A stretch of 64,000 nt of DNA from an uncultured Bacteroidales bacterium (GCA_900319485.1 ONOQ01000011.1:1-64000); one strand, 5' to 3'. Positions 51,438 through 60,718 are shown, numbered from the stretch's first letter. Numbers and translations: made by a program. The notes: generated by a model not told the origin, from the sequence alone.

Positions 51438-52106
51438 TTATATTCCGCGGGTAAATTCTGTATCTGAAAGCTTTCCTTTGAACACCATTGCCCAAAGGTC
51501 AATGGGCTGCCCGTTCAGGATAACAGTCAGGGAATAAGAGCCTTCAAGGTGGTTCCAGCCCACGGTGTTGTCCTGAGTGCACATATACAGGACGGTGTTA
51601 TTGGTGGCATAAGTGCAGGAATAGCCTTCCCTTTCCGTACGGTTGCCGCTAAGGGTCACCCCCCAGTTGTAGTGGTTTCCGGAAATGAGGGAGCCGCGCT
51701 TCGCCTTCATTATGAAGTTCACGGGGTAAATGTCCCCAAGAAGGGAATAGGGGCCGTCGTAGGCCATTTCCCAGGTGTCGGAGCCAATGTTTTTGATGGT
51801 CATTCCAAGAAGGGACCTTTCCTGGCCAGTGATCTTCCAGGTTACGCCCTGCTCCAGGATGGATCCGGCGCTTTTGTCAAAGCGGATGCTGGTGGCGTTT
51901 CCAAGCCCTTCCACCTTGAATGCGGTTTCAAGTTCTTCAAGGGCGTCCGTGACCATATTGTCCACGATGGCCATCATATATTCACTGGTGGGATTGTATG
52001 AATAATATTCGTTTCCCCCCACGATCTCATATCCGTTGGGACTGTAATGTTTTGTGCAGCCTGCAAGGCAAGCAAGGGCTGCAGCTATTATGACAATCTT
52101 TTTCAT
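51438..52106 (-). CDS. Lipoprotein of unknown function
   Basis: A 222-residue lipoprotein (lipobox CLAGC, Cys17). The mature chain includes GGNEYYSYNPTSEYMMAIVD, a helix with DALEELETAF, and a beta-rich remainder (YSCTYATNNTVLYMCTQDNT). No known domain is recognised. It lies 6 bp after the beta-barrel gene on the same strand, so the two may act together at the outer membrane. Confidence 0.75.
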   Translation of the reverse strand: MKKIVIIAAALACLAGCTKHYSPNGYEIVGGNEYYSYNPTSEYMMAIVDNMVTDALEELETAFKVEGLGNATSIRFDKSAGSILEQGVTWKITGQERSLLGMTIKNIGSDTWEMAYDGPYSLLGDIYPVNFIMKAKRGSLISGNHYNWGVTLSGNRTEREGYSCTYATNNTVLYMCTQDNTVGWNHLEGSYSLTVILNGQPIDLWAMVFKGKLSDTEFTRGI

Positions 52107-52112
52107 AAACTC

Positions 52113-52694
52113 CTAGAATCTGAATCCAACGCCTATCCTTACGCCGGTTATGACGTTACCAAGGCTTACCTCCGCTATTCCAAAGATAAACTGGCCGCCC
52201 CACTCAAAGCCGATGGGAACGATGTCCCAGGCAAAGGAGAGGGGTTCTCCCACTATTGTGTCCCCGATGTTGAGGTTTATGCCAGCCGCAGCCTTTGCAT
52301 ACAGGCGGAAATGCCTGGGGCTGGGGATGAAGAACTTCACCTGGGGGAGGAAAGCCAGCATGGTCTGGCTGAATTCCCTCTTGGGGGCATTGCCGATATT
52401 ATATTTCTTGACACCGCTCATATATGAGTAGTTGCCCTGAATGCCAACTCCAAGCCAGGGGAGCAGGCGGCGGTTCACATCCAGCGTAAGCGATGGACCG
52501 GAATTAACGGTATAATACGGCTCATATATGGAATAGAGGTCCTTGTGGCTGGTTCCCCTTGTCTGGTCAAGGGATGTATAGGTGGCGTTCATAAAGCCCA
52601 TATACAGGTTGATGTCCGTCCTTCCCTGGGCTCTTGCGCTGAAACTGCCGGCGGTGAGAATGGCGGCAGAGATAAATATCAAAAACTTTTTCAT
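52113..52694 (-). CDS. Outer-membrane beta-barrel protein
   Basis: A 193-residue protein with a signal peptide (TAGSFSARAQ). It consists of alternating amphipathic strands (DINLYMGFMNATYTS, LGVGIQGNYSYMSG, FRLYAKAAAGINLNI) and ends in a terminal aromatic residue (IGVGFRF), as barrel proteins do. Small OmpA/OmpW-like barrels of this type are usually porins or of structural use. The ATG at 52694 begins the signal. It precedes a lipoprotein gene by 6 bp. Confidence 0.8.
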   Translation of the reverse strand: MKKFLIFISAAILTAGSFSARAQGRTDINLYMGFMNATYTSLDQTRGTSHKDLYSIYEPYYTVNSGPSLTLDVNRRLLPWLGVGIQGNYSYMSGVKKYNIGNAPKREFSQTMLAFLPQVKFFIPSPRHFRLYAKAAAGINLNIGDTIVGEPLSFAWDIVPIGFEWGGQFIFGIAEVSLGNVITGVRIGVGFRF

Positions 52695-52769
52695 ACACAT
52701 TTAAGATGCAAAGTTAAGGGAAAACGTTTCATCGGCCCAAAAATATTTTTAAAGCCCAAAAATTATTCT

Positions 52770-52777
52770 TACCTTTG
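52770..52777 (+). promoter_or_regulatory. -7 box upstream of rpsP
   Basis: TACCTTTG 58 bp before the rpsP start. The leader that follows is long for this genome and includes CTCACGAGTTGGGG, room for translational control of a ribosomal protein gene. Confidence 0.5.
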
Positions 52778-52835
52778 CGGTCCCTCACGAGTTGGGGGAA
52801 TTACGCATTATTAATTATTAAACAACAGATTCACA

Positions 52836-53375
52836 ATGGCTGTTAAGATCAGACTCCAGCGCCACGGTAAGAAGAATTTCGCATTCTTCCACATTGTTGT
52901 GGCCGATTCCCGCGCACCGCGCGACGGTAAGTTCATCGAACTCCTTGGTTCCTACAACCCCAACACCAACCCCGCCACCATCGTCCTTGACGGTGACAAG
53001 GCCCTTGCTTGGCTCAAGGTAGGTGCCCAGCCCACACTGGTTACCCGCCGCATCCTCTCCTATGAGGGTGTCCTCCTTCGCAAGCACCTTGCAGAGGGTG
53101 TAGCAAAGGGTGCTCTCACCCAGGCTCAGGCCGACGAAAAATTCGCCGCCTGGAAGGCCCAGAAGGATGAGAAGGTTGCCGCCAAGAAGACCGGTCTCAA
53201 GAATGAGGCAATTGCTGCCGCAAAGGCTGCAAAGGCCGCTGAGGCTCAGGTGAACGAGGCCCGTGCAAAGGCTATCGCCGAAAAGAAGGCCGCCGCTGAG
53301 GCCGCTGCCGCCCAGAAGGCTGCAGAGGACGCCGCAGAGGCCGCACCCGCAGAGGAACCCGCAGCAGAGGCTTAA
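52836..53375 (+). CDS. rpsP: 30S ribosomal protein S16 with long C-terminal tail
   Basis: A 179-residue protein. The first 80 residues are a normal S16 ([60 protein letters not shown]). The tail of about 95 residues is almost entirely Ala, Lys and Glu and predicted helical. Extensions of this kind are known in Bacteroidetes S16. It is transcribed with rimM, whose ATG overlaps its stop by one base. Confidence 0.97.
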   Translation: MAVKIRLQRHGKKNFAFFHIVVADSRAPRDGKFIELLGSYNPNTNPATIVLDGDKALAWLKVGAQPTLVTRRILSYEGVLLRKHLAEGVAKGALTQAQADEKFAAWKAQKDEKVAAKKTGLKNEAIAAAKAAKAAEAQVNEARAKAIAEKKAAAEAAAAQKAAEDAAEAAPAEEPAAEA

Positions 53376-53851
53376 TGCTTAAAATTGCGCAGGTACTGAA
53401 ATCCAACGGGACAGACGGAGGGCTGCTTCTCAGTTTCTTTGACGTCTCCCCGGAGGATATTGACCTTCAGGAACCGGTATTCATCGAATTCGATGGACTG
53501 CCGGTTCCCTTTTATTTTGAATCGTTTACGCGCCGCGGCAATAACCGCGCAGTTGTCCACGTCACGGGCGTCTACAATCTGAAGGACGCCGATGAACTTG
53601 CCGGCGCCTCCGTCTACGCAGATTATTTTGAGGAGGAAGGCGAGGAAGATCTTACCGGCTGGACAGTAAAAAAGGCCGATGGGAGCATTGTTGGCACCAT
53701 TTCCGGCTACGAGGACATCCCCGGCAATCTCTGTATATACGTAGAAACTCCCCATGGCGAGGTATTGCTACCGCTGCATGAGGAACTTGTGGTTTCTATG
53801 GATCCGGAAGGGCGCTGTGTCACCCTCACAATTCCGGAAGGCCTCCTTTAG
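53375..53851 (+). CDS. rimM: Ribosome maturation factor RimM
   Basis: A 158-residue protein that binds S19 and helps mature the 30S head. The N-terminal domain is shorter than usual and weakly conserved (IAQVLKSNGTDGGLLLSFFD). The PRC-barrel half has the typical DADELAGASVYAD, GTISGYEDIPGNLCIYVET and EVLLPLHEELVVSMDPE. The position directly after rpsP is the classic arrangement and settles the assignment. It converges with a hydrolase gene (4-bp overlap). Confidence 0.92.
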   Translation: MLKIAQVLKSNGTDGGLLLSFFDVSPEDIDLQEPVFIEFDGLPVPFYFESFTRRGNNRAVVHVTGVYNLKDADELAGASVYADYFEEEGEEDLTGWTVKKADGSIVGTISGYEDIPGNLCIYVETPHGEVLLPLHEELVVSMDPEGRCVTLTIPEGLL

Positions 53852-54522
53852 TTTTCTTCAGGTAAAGGGTCGTTGAAAGGCTCCAGGAAGGGATTGGTCA
53901 TTCCTTCCCGGCCGATTGTTGTGGGCTGCCCGTGCCCCGGGATGGCGTCGGTTTCTCCGGGAAGGACCATCACCTTGTGAAGCAGGGAATCCATAAGGAC
54001 GTCGTAATCCCCTCCGGCAAGATCAGTTCGGCCGATACTTCCCGCAAATAGGGTATCTCCGCAAAGAAGAAGATTGTCCTCCTTTATGTAGTAGCAAACG
54101 CTTCCGGGGCTATGGCCGGGGGTATGGATAACGTTGAAGGTGATGCCGGCAATGGTGAGAATGTCTCCATCTGCCACATCAAGGGTGGGGAAGTCGTGGT
54201 GGAGGAAGTTGAAGCCCTCGGCGAACCTCCCCGATGTCATCCTTTCCATAATGTCCTTGTCTTCCGGATGCTCGTAGACTTTGAGCCCGGGGAAGGCTGC
54301 GCAAAGTTTCTCAACGCCCCACACGTGGTCAAAATGGCCGTGGGTGAGGAGGATGGCCTGAGGGGTAAGTCCGTTGGCCGATAAAAAATCCGTGAGTTCC
54401 CCGCAGCCCTCCGGGGAGGACATTCCGGGATCTACTATAATGCATCTCTTCTCCCCGTCCTGCCACAGTACAATGCAGTTTGTTTCAAGGGGATTGAAGG
54501 TAAATATTCTTGTGTGTAGCAT
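53848..54522 (-). CDS. Metallo-beta-lactamase-fold hydrolase (glyoxalase II-like)
   Basis: A 224-residue cytosolic enzyme. Metal ligands are in LTHGHFDHVWG, the later HTPGHSPGSVCYY, CGDTLFAGSIGRTDL and the final IPGHGQPTTIG histidine. The type is that of the hydroxyacylglutathione hydrolase-like family (YcbL-type). Substrate unknown; thioester hydrolysis is most common. It diverges from the first deoxynucleoside kinase gene. Confidence 0.9.
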   Translation of the reverse strand: MLHTRIFTFNPLETNCIVLWQDGEKRCIIVDPGMSSPEGCGELTDFLSANGLTPQAILLTHGHFDHVWGVEKLCAAFPGLKVYEHPEDKDIMERMTSGRFAEGFNFLHHDFPTLDVADGDILTIAGITFNVIHTPGHSPGSVCYYIKEDNLLLCGDTLFAGSIGRTDLAGGDYDVLMDSLLHKVMVLPGETDAIPGHGQPTTIGREGMTNPFLEPFNDPLPEEN

Positions 54523-54541
54523 CTGCCTCTGAAATTTTCAA

Positions 54542-54572
54542 TTGCAAATTTAACAAAGATTTTGCATCTTTG
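54542..54572 (+). promoter_or_regulatory. Promoter of the deoxynucleoside kinase pair
   Basis: TTG (54542-54544), 20 bases, then CATCTTTG (54565-54572), one mismatch from TAnnTTTG. The first start codon follows 24 bases later. Confidence 0.5.
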
Positions 54573-54596
54573 TAATAATGTAATGACCGTCTTCCA

Positions 54597-55208
54597 ATGC
54601 ATATAGGTATAGCAGGAAACATAGGCGCAGGCAAAACCACGCTCACAACGCTTTTGGCCCACCATTATGGCTGGACGCCAAAATTCGAGTCAGTAACCTA
54701 CAACCCCTATCTTGAAGACTATTACAAGGACATAAAACGCTGGTCCTTTGCCCTGGAAATGTACTTCCTCCAGCAGCGCCTGCACGACGTAATGGAAATC
54801 CGCAAGTCCAAGGACGTAATCATCCAGGACCGCACCCTCTTTGAGGGCGTCCATATATTCGTTGCCAACAATTACGCGCAGGGGAACCTTTCTGAGCGTG
54901 ACTACAACACGTATATGGACACGTACAACGTGATGATGGAAGTGGTGCGGGAGCCGGACCTTATGATTTACCTTCGCTCCAGCATAGAGCACCTTGTCTC
55001 CCAGATCCAGAAAAGAGGCCGTGACTACGAGCAGTCCATTTCCATCGATTACCTCGCCGGCCTCAACCAGAGGTATGAGAAATGGATATCGGAGTACAAG
55101 GGCAAACTCATTATAATTGAGGCCGATAATATGGACTTCCTCAATCGGCCCGAAGATTTTGCCAAAATCACTGACCGCATAGATGCGGAACTTTACGGAT
55201 TATTTTAA
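54597..55208 (+). CDS. Deoxynucleoside kinase, first copy
   Basis: A 203-residue dNK-family kinase that phosphorylates deoxyribonucleosides for salvage. The P-loop is GNIGAGKTT, the ERS-equivalent motif is QDRTLFEGVHIF, and the lid is QKRGRDYEQSISIDYL. The last residues DAELYGLF are shared with the next gene. Bacteria with two adjacent copies often have complementary purine specificities (dAdo and dGuo), but which is which cannot be read. It ends 11 bp before its paralogue. Confidence 0.9.
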   Translation: MHIGIAGNIGAGKTTLTTLLAHHYGWTPKFESVTYNPYLEDYYKDIKRWSFALEMYFLQQRLHDVMEIRKSKDVIIQDRTLFEGVHIFVANNYAQGNLSERDYNTYMDTYNVMMEVVREPDLMIYLRSSIEHLVSQIQKRGRDYEQSISIDYLAGLNQRYEKWISEYKGKLIIIEADNMDFLNRPEDFAKITDRIDAELYGLF

Positions 55209-55219
55209 AAACGCACAAT

Positions 55220-55843
55220 ATGCATATCGCAATCGCCGGAAATATCGGCAGTGGTAAAACCACCCTTACAAAGATGCTGGCCGCGCATTACGGCTGGACG
55301 CCAAAGTTTGAATCGGTAGACTTCAACCCCTATCTGGCCGATTTCTACGAAGATATGGAGCGCTGGTCCTTCAACCTCCAGGTATACTTCCTGAACAAGC
55401 GTTTCCAGGACGTGGTGGAAATCTCCAAGCACAAGGAAGTCATCATCCAGGACCGCACCATTTATGAGGATGCCCGTATATTCGCTCCCAACCTCCACGC
55501 CATGGGCCTTATGAGCACGCGTGACTTTGAGAACTACAGTGACCTCTTCGACCTTATGATGTCCCTGGTGAACCCGCCGGACCTTATGATCTACCTCCGC
55601 TCCAGCATCCCCAACCTCATCGCCCAGATCCAGAAGAGGGGCCGTGAGTATGAACGCTCAATCCGTATAGACTACATAACGGGCCTTAACCAGCGCTATG
55701 AGGACTGGATCAAGGATTACAAGTCCCGCCTTCTCATAGTGGACGTTGACAATATCAAGTTCGAGAGCAATCCGGAGGACTTCCAGTACATTACAGACAA
55801 GATTGACGCGGAACTTTACGGCCTGTTCCCTTCAGAGAAATAA
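55220..55843 (+). CDS. Deoxynucleoside kinase, second copy
   Basis: A 207-residue paralogue of the previous gene with the same motifs: P-loop GNIGSGKTT, QDRTIYEDARIF, QKRGREYERSIRIDYI and end DAELYGLF. The pair clearly arose by tandem duplication. Substrate-site differences (GVHIFVANN against DARIFAPNL) suggest divided specificity, perhaps working as a heterodimer, as known for some Lactobacillus enzymes. That is inferred. Confidence 0.9.
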   Translation: MHIAIAGNIGSGKTTLTKMLAAHYGWTPKFESVDFNPYLADFYEDMERWSFNLQVYFLNKRFQDVVEISKHKEVIIQDRTIYEDARIFAPNLHAMGLMSTRDFENYSDLFDLMMSLVNPPDLMIYLRSSIPNLIAQIQKRGREYERSIRIDYITGLNQRYEDWIKDYKSRLLIVDVDNIKFESNPEDFQYITDKIDAELYGLFPSEK

Positions 55844-55854
55844 TAACCTGAACT

Positions 55855-57774
55855 ATGGCAGAAAGAATAACCATCATTGACTTTGTAGAGCACTACTCTC
55901 ACAAATATCCCAATCATACCTATCTCCGTGAGAAGGTAGGCGGCGCCTGGAAGGAACTCACCCAGGAACAAACCCGTAATGAAGCATACCGCATAGGCGC
56001 GGGCCTTATGTCCCTTGGCCTCAAAAAGGGAGACCGCATAGCCCTTCTGTCGGAGAGCCGCGCAATGTGGATCCTTGCAGAACTTGGCGCAATGTACGCG
56101 GGCGCCACGGACGTTCCGCTTTCCGTAAACCTTGGAGAGGGCAAGGACCTTGTTTTCCGTATCAACCACTCCGAGTCCAAATGGATCCTGGTGTCCGGAA
56201 ACCACCTTCCCCGCATCCGTGCGGTCCTCCCGGAGTGCCCCGGCGTTGAGAAAGTGATCGTGTTTGACGATACAGCATTTGACTATGACAAACTTGAGCC
56301 CAAGGAAATCCGCATCTCGGAGATTCAGAAGATGGGAGATGAGTTCCTGAAGGCCCACAGGGCGGAATTTGAGGCCAGGTACAAATCTATCGGCCCTGAC
56401 GATTACGCCAATATCTCCTATACGTCAGGTACCACCGCAGACCCTAAAGGAATTCTCCTTACCCACCGCAACTACACCGCAAACGTGGAGCAGGGGCGTT
56501 CCGTCATCAGCATCCATGAAGGTGCCACAATGCTCATCATCCTGCCCCTTGACCACTGCTTTGCACACGTCGCGGGTATGTACACCATGATGTCATACGG
56601 CGGTTCCATCGGCTTTGTTCCTATCGGCAAAAATGCCCTTGCAACACTGCGTAATGTGCCTGTGGCCATATCGGAGGTCCGTCCTCACGTGATGCTTTCC
56701 GTGCCCGCCCTGGCCCGTAACTTCAAGAAAAACATTGAGGGCGGCATCAAGAAGAAAGGCCCGTTTGTGGAGAAACTCTTCAATTTTGCGGTACGCAATG
56801 CCATTGCATACAATAAGGAGTATTACAACCGCGGAACCGGCCTCAGCGTCCTCCGCTGGCCCCTTGTGAAACTCTTCGATAAGATCCTCTTCAAGCAGGT
56901 TCGTGAAAGTTTCGGCGGCCGTATGCTGTTCTTCGTTGGCGGCGGCGCGCTCCTTGACATTGAACTCCAGCGCTTCTTCTGTGCCGTGGGTATGCCTATG
57001 TTCCAGGGTTATGGCCTTACGGAAGCAACCCCCATCATCTGCGCAAACTCCGCCGGTCACGCACGCTTCGGCTCCTCCGGCCGCATTGTCCGTCCCATGG
57101 ACTGCGTAATCCTGGATGCTGAGGGCAAGGAAGTCCCTCACGGCACCCGTGGAGAGATTGTCATCCGCGGTGAGAACGTGATGGCCGGTTATTGGAAGAA
57201 TCCAAAGGCCACTGCCGATACAATCATTGACGGCTGGCTCCACACCGGAGATATGGGCTACATCTGCCCTGAAGACCCCGAGTTCCTGTATGTGGTTGGC
57301 CGCTTCAAGAGCCTCCTCATCTCCTCGGACGGTGAAAAGTATTCCCCTGAAGGCTTCGAGGACAACCTCACTGAAACCTCCAAATGGGTAAATGCGTGCG
57401 TGCTTCACAATGACCAGAAGCCCTTCTGCGTGGCCCTTGTGGTTCCGGACAAGACCGCACTCTCAGAGGCCGCCGCAAAGCACGGTCTGGACCCCGCCTC
57501 CGATGAAGGCAAGCGCTTCATGCTGGATCTCATCCAGGCCGATGTAGACTCCTACAAGAAGGGCGGCAAGCACGAGGGTATGTTCCCTGAGCGCTGGCTG
57601 CCGTCGGCAATCGGTGTCTGCGATGAAGAATTCACCATTGCCAACAAGATGATGAATTCCACAATGAAGATAGTCCGTGGCAAGGTTGAGGAGCATTACG
57701 CCGGCCTCCTGGATTACCTTTACACCGTGGAGGGCAAGGACATCCACAATCCCCGCAACATGGCCGCGCTGTAG
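55855..57774 (+). CDS. Long-chain fatty acid-CoA ligase (AMP-forming)
   Basis: A 639-residue acyl-CoA synthetase. The ATP/AMP motif is YTSGTTADPKGILLTHRNY, the A5 block QGYGLTEATPIIC, and the A8 region WLHTGDMGYI followed by VGRFKSLLISSDGEKYSPEG. It activates fatty acids for membrane lipid synthesis or turnover. It stands 12 bp after the kinase pair and may be cotranscribed. A REP-like hairpin 23 bp after its stop codon likely serves as terminator. Confidence 0.94.
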   Translation: MAERITIIDFVEHYSHKYPNHTYLREKVGGAWKELTQEQTRNEAYRIGAGLMSLGLKKGDRIALLSESRAMWILAELGAMYAGATDVPLSVNLGEGKDLVFRINHSESKWILVSGNHLPRIRAVLPECPGVEKVIVFDDTAFDYDKLEPKEIRISEIQKMGDEFLKAHRAEFEARYKSIGPDDYANISYTSGTTADPKGILLTHRNYTANVEQGRSVISIHEGATMLIILPLDHCFAHVAGMYTMMSYGGSIGFVPIGKNALATLRNVPVAISEVRPHVMLSVPALARNFKKNIEGGIKKKGPFVEKLFNFAVRNAIAYNKEYYNRGTGLSVLRWPLVKLFDKILFKQVRESFGGRMLFFVGGGALLDIELQRFFCAVGMPMFQGYGLTEATPIICANSAGHARFGSSGRIVRPMDCVILDAEGKEVPHGTRGEIVIRGENVMAGYWKNPKATADTIIDGWLHTGDMGYICPEDPEFLYVVGRFKSLLISSDGEKYSPEGFEDNLTETSKWVNACVLHNDQKPFCVALVVPDKTALSEAAAKHGLDPASDEGKRFMLDLIQADVDSYKKGGKHEGMFPERWLPSAIGVCDEEFTIANKMMNSTMKIVRGKVEEHYAGLLDYLYTVEGKDIHNPRNMAAL

Positions 57775-57796
57775 TGCGCTTGCATCATAAATCAAC

Positions 57797-57901
57797 AAAA
57801 AGGGCAGTTTGCAACCGCAAAGCTGCCCTTTTTCGGTAACCAGCTGCCCTTTGGGCCGCGCGTAACCTAAAATCGGCCCTTTTCCGGTAATCGGCTGCCC
57901 C
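57797..57901 (-). repeat. REP-like two-hairpin repeat, copy 1 (overlaps RAYT gene end)
   Basis: On the minus strand it reads GGCAGCCGATTACCGG, then AAAGGGCCGATTTTAGGTTA, then CGCGCGGCCCAAAGGGCAG, then CTGGTTACCGAAAAAGGGC, and ends in a second stem (GGGCAG with CTGCCC). The unit is two hairpins in a row of similar sequence. It matches 60543-60641 and 63254-63356 closely. The last ten or so codons and the stop of the RAYT-like gene lie inside it. Confidence 0.88.
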
Positions 57902-58814
57902 TCCCATAATCCTTTGAACGTAAGAACTGATTGATAAGATGAATGGAAACGCCAAGACTCTCCGCTATGGATTGGGCTTTTATATTGAATTGCTTTGAAA
58001 GTTTCACGGCAAGGCGTGCCATCTCATCTTTATTCAATTTTGAAAGAGACTTTCCCTCAAAGTCCATCAGGAGTACTTGTGATACAATATCTGTCAGTTC
58101 ACTGCTGCCGTATTCATTCTCTTCTCCGCATTTCCGCGCAATTGCTACAAAGGATTCGTAATCCTTGACAAGCTTGGTCATATAGTCCTTAGGCCCAGTA
58201 AACAACTGCCTCACCAGCCGGGTATTGACAAATGACTTTGGGAGTAAACCCAGTACGGGGTGAATTTCCCAATGTGCCGGCAGTTCAATCCTACAGCCGG
58301 TCAGTGCCTCCAATTCTTTAGATCCGAACTCGGAAACACGTTTTCCGTGAAGCAAATCGGCAAACAAGGAGTAATGCAGATAACCACTTCCCCAAGGATA
58401 TCCGCCAGGGACTGCAAATTCTTTTTCATAATGGTTTCTGTCCAGGTAAATAATAAGTTCCTTCATCTGCGCTTTGTCTTCAATAGGGATAAGTTTGAAG
58501 CCGTAGTCTTCAGGCAAGGGCTTGTGATGATCGGAGACAAGCCTTAGATTCAGTTTACGCTTCAGATACAGGAATGCTTCAACGGCATCATTCCCGGTGC
58601 CGCTCAGTATAATATGAATGTGGTTTGGCATCAGAGTGAAATCATAGATAACTATTGAGTATCTCAAGGTTATCAGACCTATCAACATCATTCCGTAAGC
58701 AAACTGTGCAATATTATTGAAGATACAGCCATCCTTCCACCCGTCTGTAACTAGGTGGTAATATCCTTTTCCCATCTTGCGGTACTCCTCCCGCTGTTTC
58801 CTATAGTTTCTCAT
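57867..58814 (-). CDS. REP-associated tyrosine transposase-like protein (RAYT)
   Basis: About 315 residues from the ATG at 58814. The Y1-transposase HUH motif is MPNHIHIILSG, and a likely catalytic tyrosine lies in KELIIYLDRNHYEKEF. The C-terminal part adds a helix-turn-helix of the DnaA-like kind (QFNIKAQSIAESLGVSIHLI). RAYTs are single-copy, domesticated transposases that spread REP sequences. Here three REP-like copies lie within 5.5 kb, and the protein's last residues (SRLPEKGRF) are encoded by the repeat itself. The next gene, aroK, diverges from it. Confidence 0.85.
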   Translation of the reverse strand: MRNYRKQREEYRKMGKGYYHLVTDGWKDGCIFNNIAQFAYGMMLIGLITLRYSIVIYDFTLMPNHIHIILSGTGNDAVEAFLYLKRKLNLRLVSDHHKPLPEDYGFKLIPIEDKAQMKELIIYLDRNHYEKEFAVPGGYPWGSGYLHYSLFADLLHGKRVSEFGSKELEALTGCRIELPAHWEIHPVLGLLPKSFVNTRLVRQLFTGPKDYMTKLVKDYESFVAIARKCGEENEYGSSELTDIVSQVLLMDFEGKSLSKLNKDEMARLAVKLSKQFNIKAQSIAESLGVSIHLINQFLRSKDYGRGSRLPEKGRF

Positions 58815-58924
58815 ATCACAAAGTTGAGAAAAGTTATCGGTTTCAAACGTTGTGAAACGAATGAAACGTATAAAAGGCATTCCGGCAGTGTATGAGCGGC
58901 ATTTTTTATATGGAAATTGCACAC

Positions 58925-58959
58925 TTTTGCATGAAAATCCGCTTTTTTATGTATTTTTG
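58925..58959 (+). promoter_or_regulatory. Promoter of aroK
   Basis: TTTTG (58925-58929), 22 bases, then TATTTTTG (58952-58959). The start codon follows 4 bases later, a near-leaderless arrangement. Confidence 0.55.
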
Positions 58960-58963
58960 CTTT

Positions 58964-59461
58964 ATGCTTATTGCTCTAGAAGGCTTCATGGGAAGCGGAA
59001 AAACCACGGTGGGGCGCATTCTCTCGGGTGCGCTGGGTTGCCCGTTCATAGATCTGGATGACATTATTGTCCGAAAAGCCGGCCGCTCCATCCCGGCAAT
59101 TTTTGATGCCGATGGTGAAGCCGGTTTCCGCCGCCTTGAAAAGAAGGCGCTGGAAGAAACCATATCAAAATACGGTGAATCAACAGCCGTATTGGCATTA
59201 GGCGGCGGCACGGTAACTGTCCCTGGTGCCGTGAATCTATTGCAGGAAAAGACGCTTTGCATATACCTTAAAGCATCTTTGGAAACTCTTCTGGCACGGC
59301 TTGAGGGTCAGAAGGCCGGCCGCCCGCTAGCGGGAGAAAGCCTTGAGGAACGCCTGGCCTCCCGCGAGCCGCTTTATGAGGCCGCCGCACACATAACGAT
59401 TGAGACGGACGGTCTGTCCCCGGACCAGATTGCCGACGAAATAATCATTGACTGCCTATGA
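58964..59461 (+). CDS. aroK: Shikimate kinase
   Basis: A 165-residue enzyme that makes shikimate 3-phosphate in aromatic amino acid synthesis. Walker A is GFMGSGKTTVG. The shikimate-binding motif is DLDDIIVRKAG, with ALGGGTVT and an Arg in the lid (GRPLAG). The ATG at 58964 is used because longer readings extend through the promoter. The next gene overlaps by 4 bp (ATGA). Confidence 0.94.
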   Translation: MLIALEGFMGSGKTTVGRILSGALGCPFIDLDDIIVRKAGRSIPAIFDADGEAGFRRLEKKALEETISKYGESTAVLALGGGTVTVPGAVNLLQEKTLCIYLKASLETLLARLEGQKAGRPLAGESLEERLASREPLYEAAAHITIETDGLSPDQIADEIIIDCL

Positions 59462-60534
59462 AACTGCTAAAAATCATCATAGCCACCGCTCTGCTGGCCA
59501 TTCCGCTGAGCCTTGGCGCCCAGACAAAAGCGGAAACTTCGCTGTACGGAAAAACCATAAAGAAGTTCTCCATCAAGGCTGCCGATAAATTCCTTAAAAA
59601 GTACCCTAATTCCGTCTATGCCCCCAAGGTCCTGCATCTTAAGGACTCAGTAATGATGGCGGAGTACATGGCGGCCAACGTGAGCACCATCTCCCCTGAT
59701 GCCGCAATGGCGGTTGCCGGCAACGCCGTGGATGCAATCGGCTGGAAAAAAGACGGCGTGGAGCACGTCCTGGCGCTTGATCCGGACCTTACCCTCCGGG
59801 TCCTCTCGCCGGACGGCACGCTTGAAGATACCCGCGTGATTCCGGTATATACCATGTCATCGGCCACACCGTCCCTTGTCACCCCCATGGAAATCATTTC
59901 CCCGTTTGGAGGCAAGCGGAAGTACATCCACTTTGCATACCGGGGCGGCACGGACGAATACGTTGAGGCGCTCTACCTCCCGGAAGAAGACCTTGTGCAT
60001 CAGGCGCTCTTTTATGGGAAAGGGGACGGCACCCGCATCGAGGGCCAGAGCCCTGAGATGATAGAGGGGGTCAATATATCGGCAGAGGTAGCATGGCTTG
60101 TTGCACGCCTCCGTGAGAACCCAAATCTAATCCAAATCTCCAAGGCCGATATCCTCACCGACGATTCCATCCAGTGGTGGCTTCAAAAAAATCCCAACGC
60201 CAGGACATCGGCCGCAAAATTGGTGTTTGGAAAATTGGACCCGGAGTCATCCATTGTGGAAGCCTGCAAAAAGGCCCGCAAGGAAAATGGCTCAGGGCGG
60301 TCCGCTGCCATATTTGACATCCGAGGATACACCGTAATATGCTCTGTCTCCGGCGGGGAGTATACCCTGGTCTGGTGTGAGCCCGTGTGCCGCAATCGCA
60401 AAACGGACGCATATATCCGCTCCATCTATTTTGACAAAGACGGCACCACCCTCAACCTCTTCTATTATAAGGGAAAAACCACCTTCAAAAAGAAGATTTC
60501 ACTCCCTTCACGGACTATCCGGCATCTGAAATAG
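59458..60534 (+). CDS. Exported protein of unknown function
   Basis: A 358-residue protein with a signal peptide (IPLSLGAQ). It has a TPR-like helical start (IKAADKFLKKYPNSVYAPKV) and a beta-rich rest with repeated strand-turn units (YIHFAYRGGTDEYVEALYLP, AIFDIRGYTVICSVSGGEYT). No known domain is recognised. It overlaps aroK by 4 bp, so it is translated with it, but a functional link is not evident. Confidence 0.72.
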   Translation: MKLLKIIIATALLAIPLSLGAQTKAETSLYGKTIKKFSIKAADKFLKKYPNSVYAPKVLHLKDSVMMAEYMAANVSTISPDAAMAVAGNAVDAIGWKKDGVEHVLALDPDLTLRVLSPDGTLEDTRVIPVYTMSSATPSLVTPMEIISPFGGKRKYIHFAYRGGTDEYVEALYLPEEDLVHQALFYGKGDGTRIEGQSPEMIEGVNISAEVAWLVARLRENPNLIQISKADILTDDSIQWWLQKNPNARTSAAKLVFGKLDPESSIVEACKKARKENGSGRSAAIFDIRGYTVICSVSGGEYTLVWCEPVCRNRKTDAYIRSIYFDKDGTTLNLFYYKGKTTFKKKISLPSRTIRHLK

Positions 60535-60542
60535 ACGGCACG

Positions 60543-60641
60543 GGCAGCTGGATACCGAAAAAGGGCCGATTTTAGGTTACGCGCGGCCCAAAGGGCAGCT
60601 GGTTACCGAAAAAGGGCGGCTTTGCGGTTGCAGGCGGCCCG
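60543..60641 (+). repeat. REP-like two-hairpin repeat, copy 2
   Basis: Plus-strand copy between the 358-residue protein gene and recJ. It contains TACCGAAAAAGGGCCGATTT, CGCGCGGCCCAAAGGGCAG and TTACCGAAAAAGGGCGGC as in the other two copies. The second stem is altered (ends GGCGGCCCGGGG in place of CTGCCC), so it may be decaying. Confidence 0.88.
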
Positions 60642-60718
60642 GGGAGTCTGTAAGAGCGTATGATGGAATAGCATAAGTTATTTGCGGCCGGTCCCTTGCA
60701 ATTATAAAGCGGAATCGC

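Noticed and set aside
53848..54522. Beta-lactamase
   Set aside because: The metal motifs and length fit glyoxalase II-like hydrolases. There is no signal peptide, as a periplasmic beta-lactamase would need.
58815..58922. N-terminal extension of the RAYT-like protein
   Set aside because: The extra 36 residues are unlike the family, which starts shortly before KGYYHLVTDG. The extension would also run into the aroK leader.
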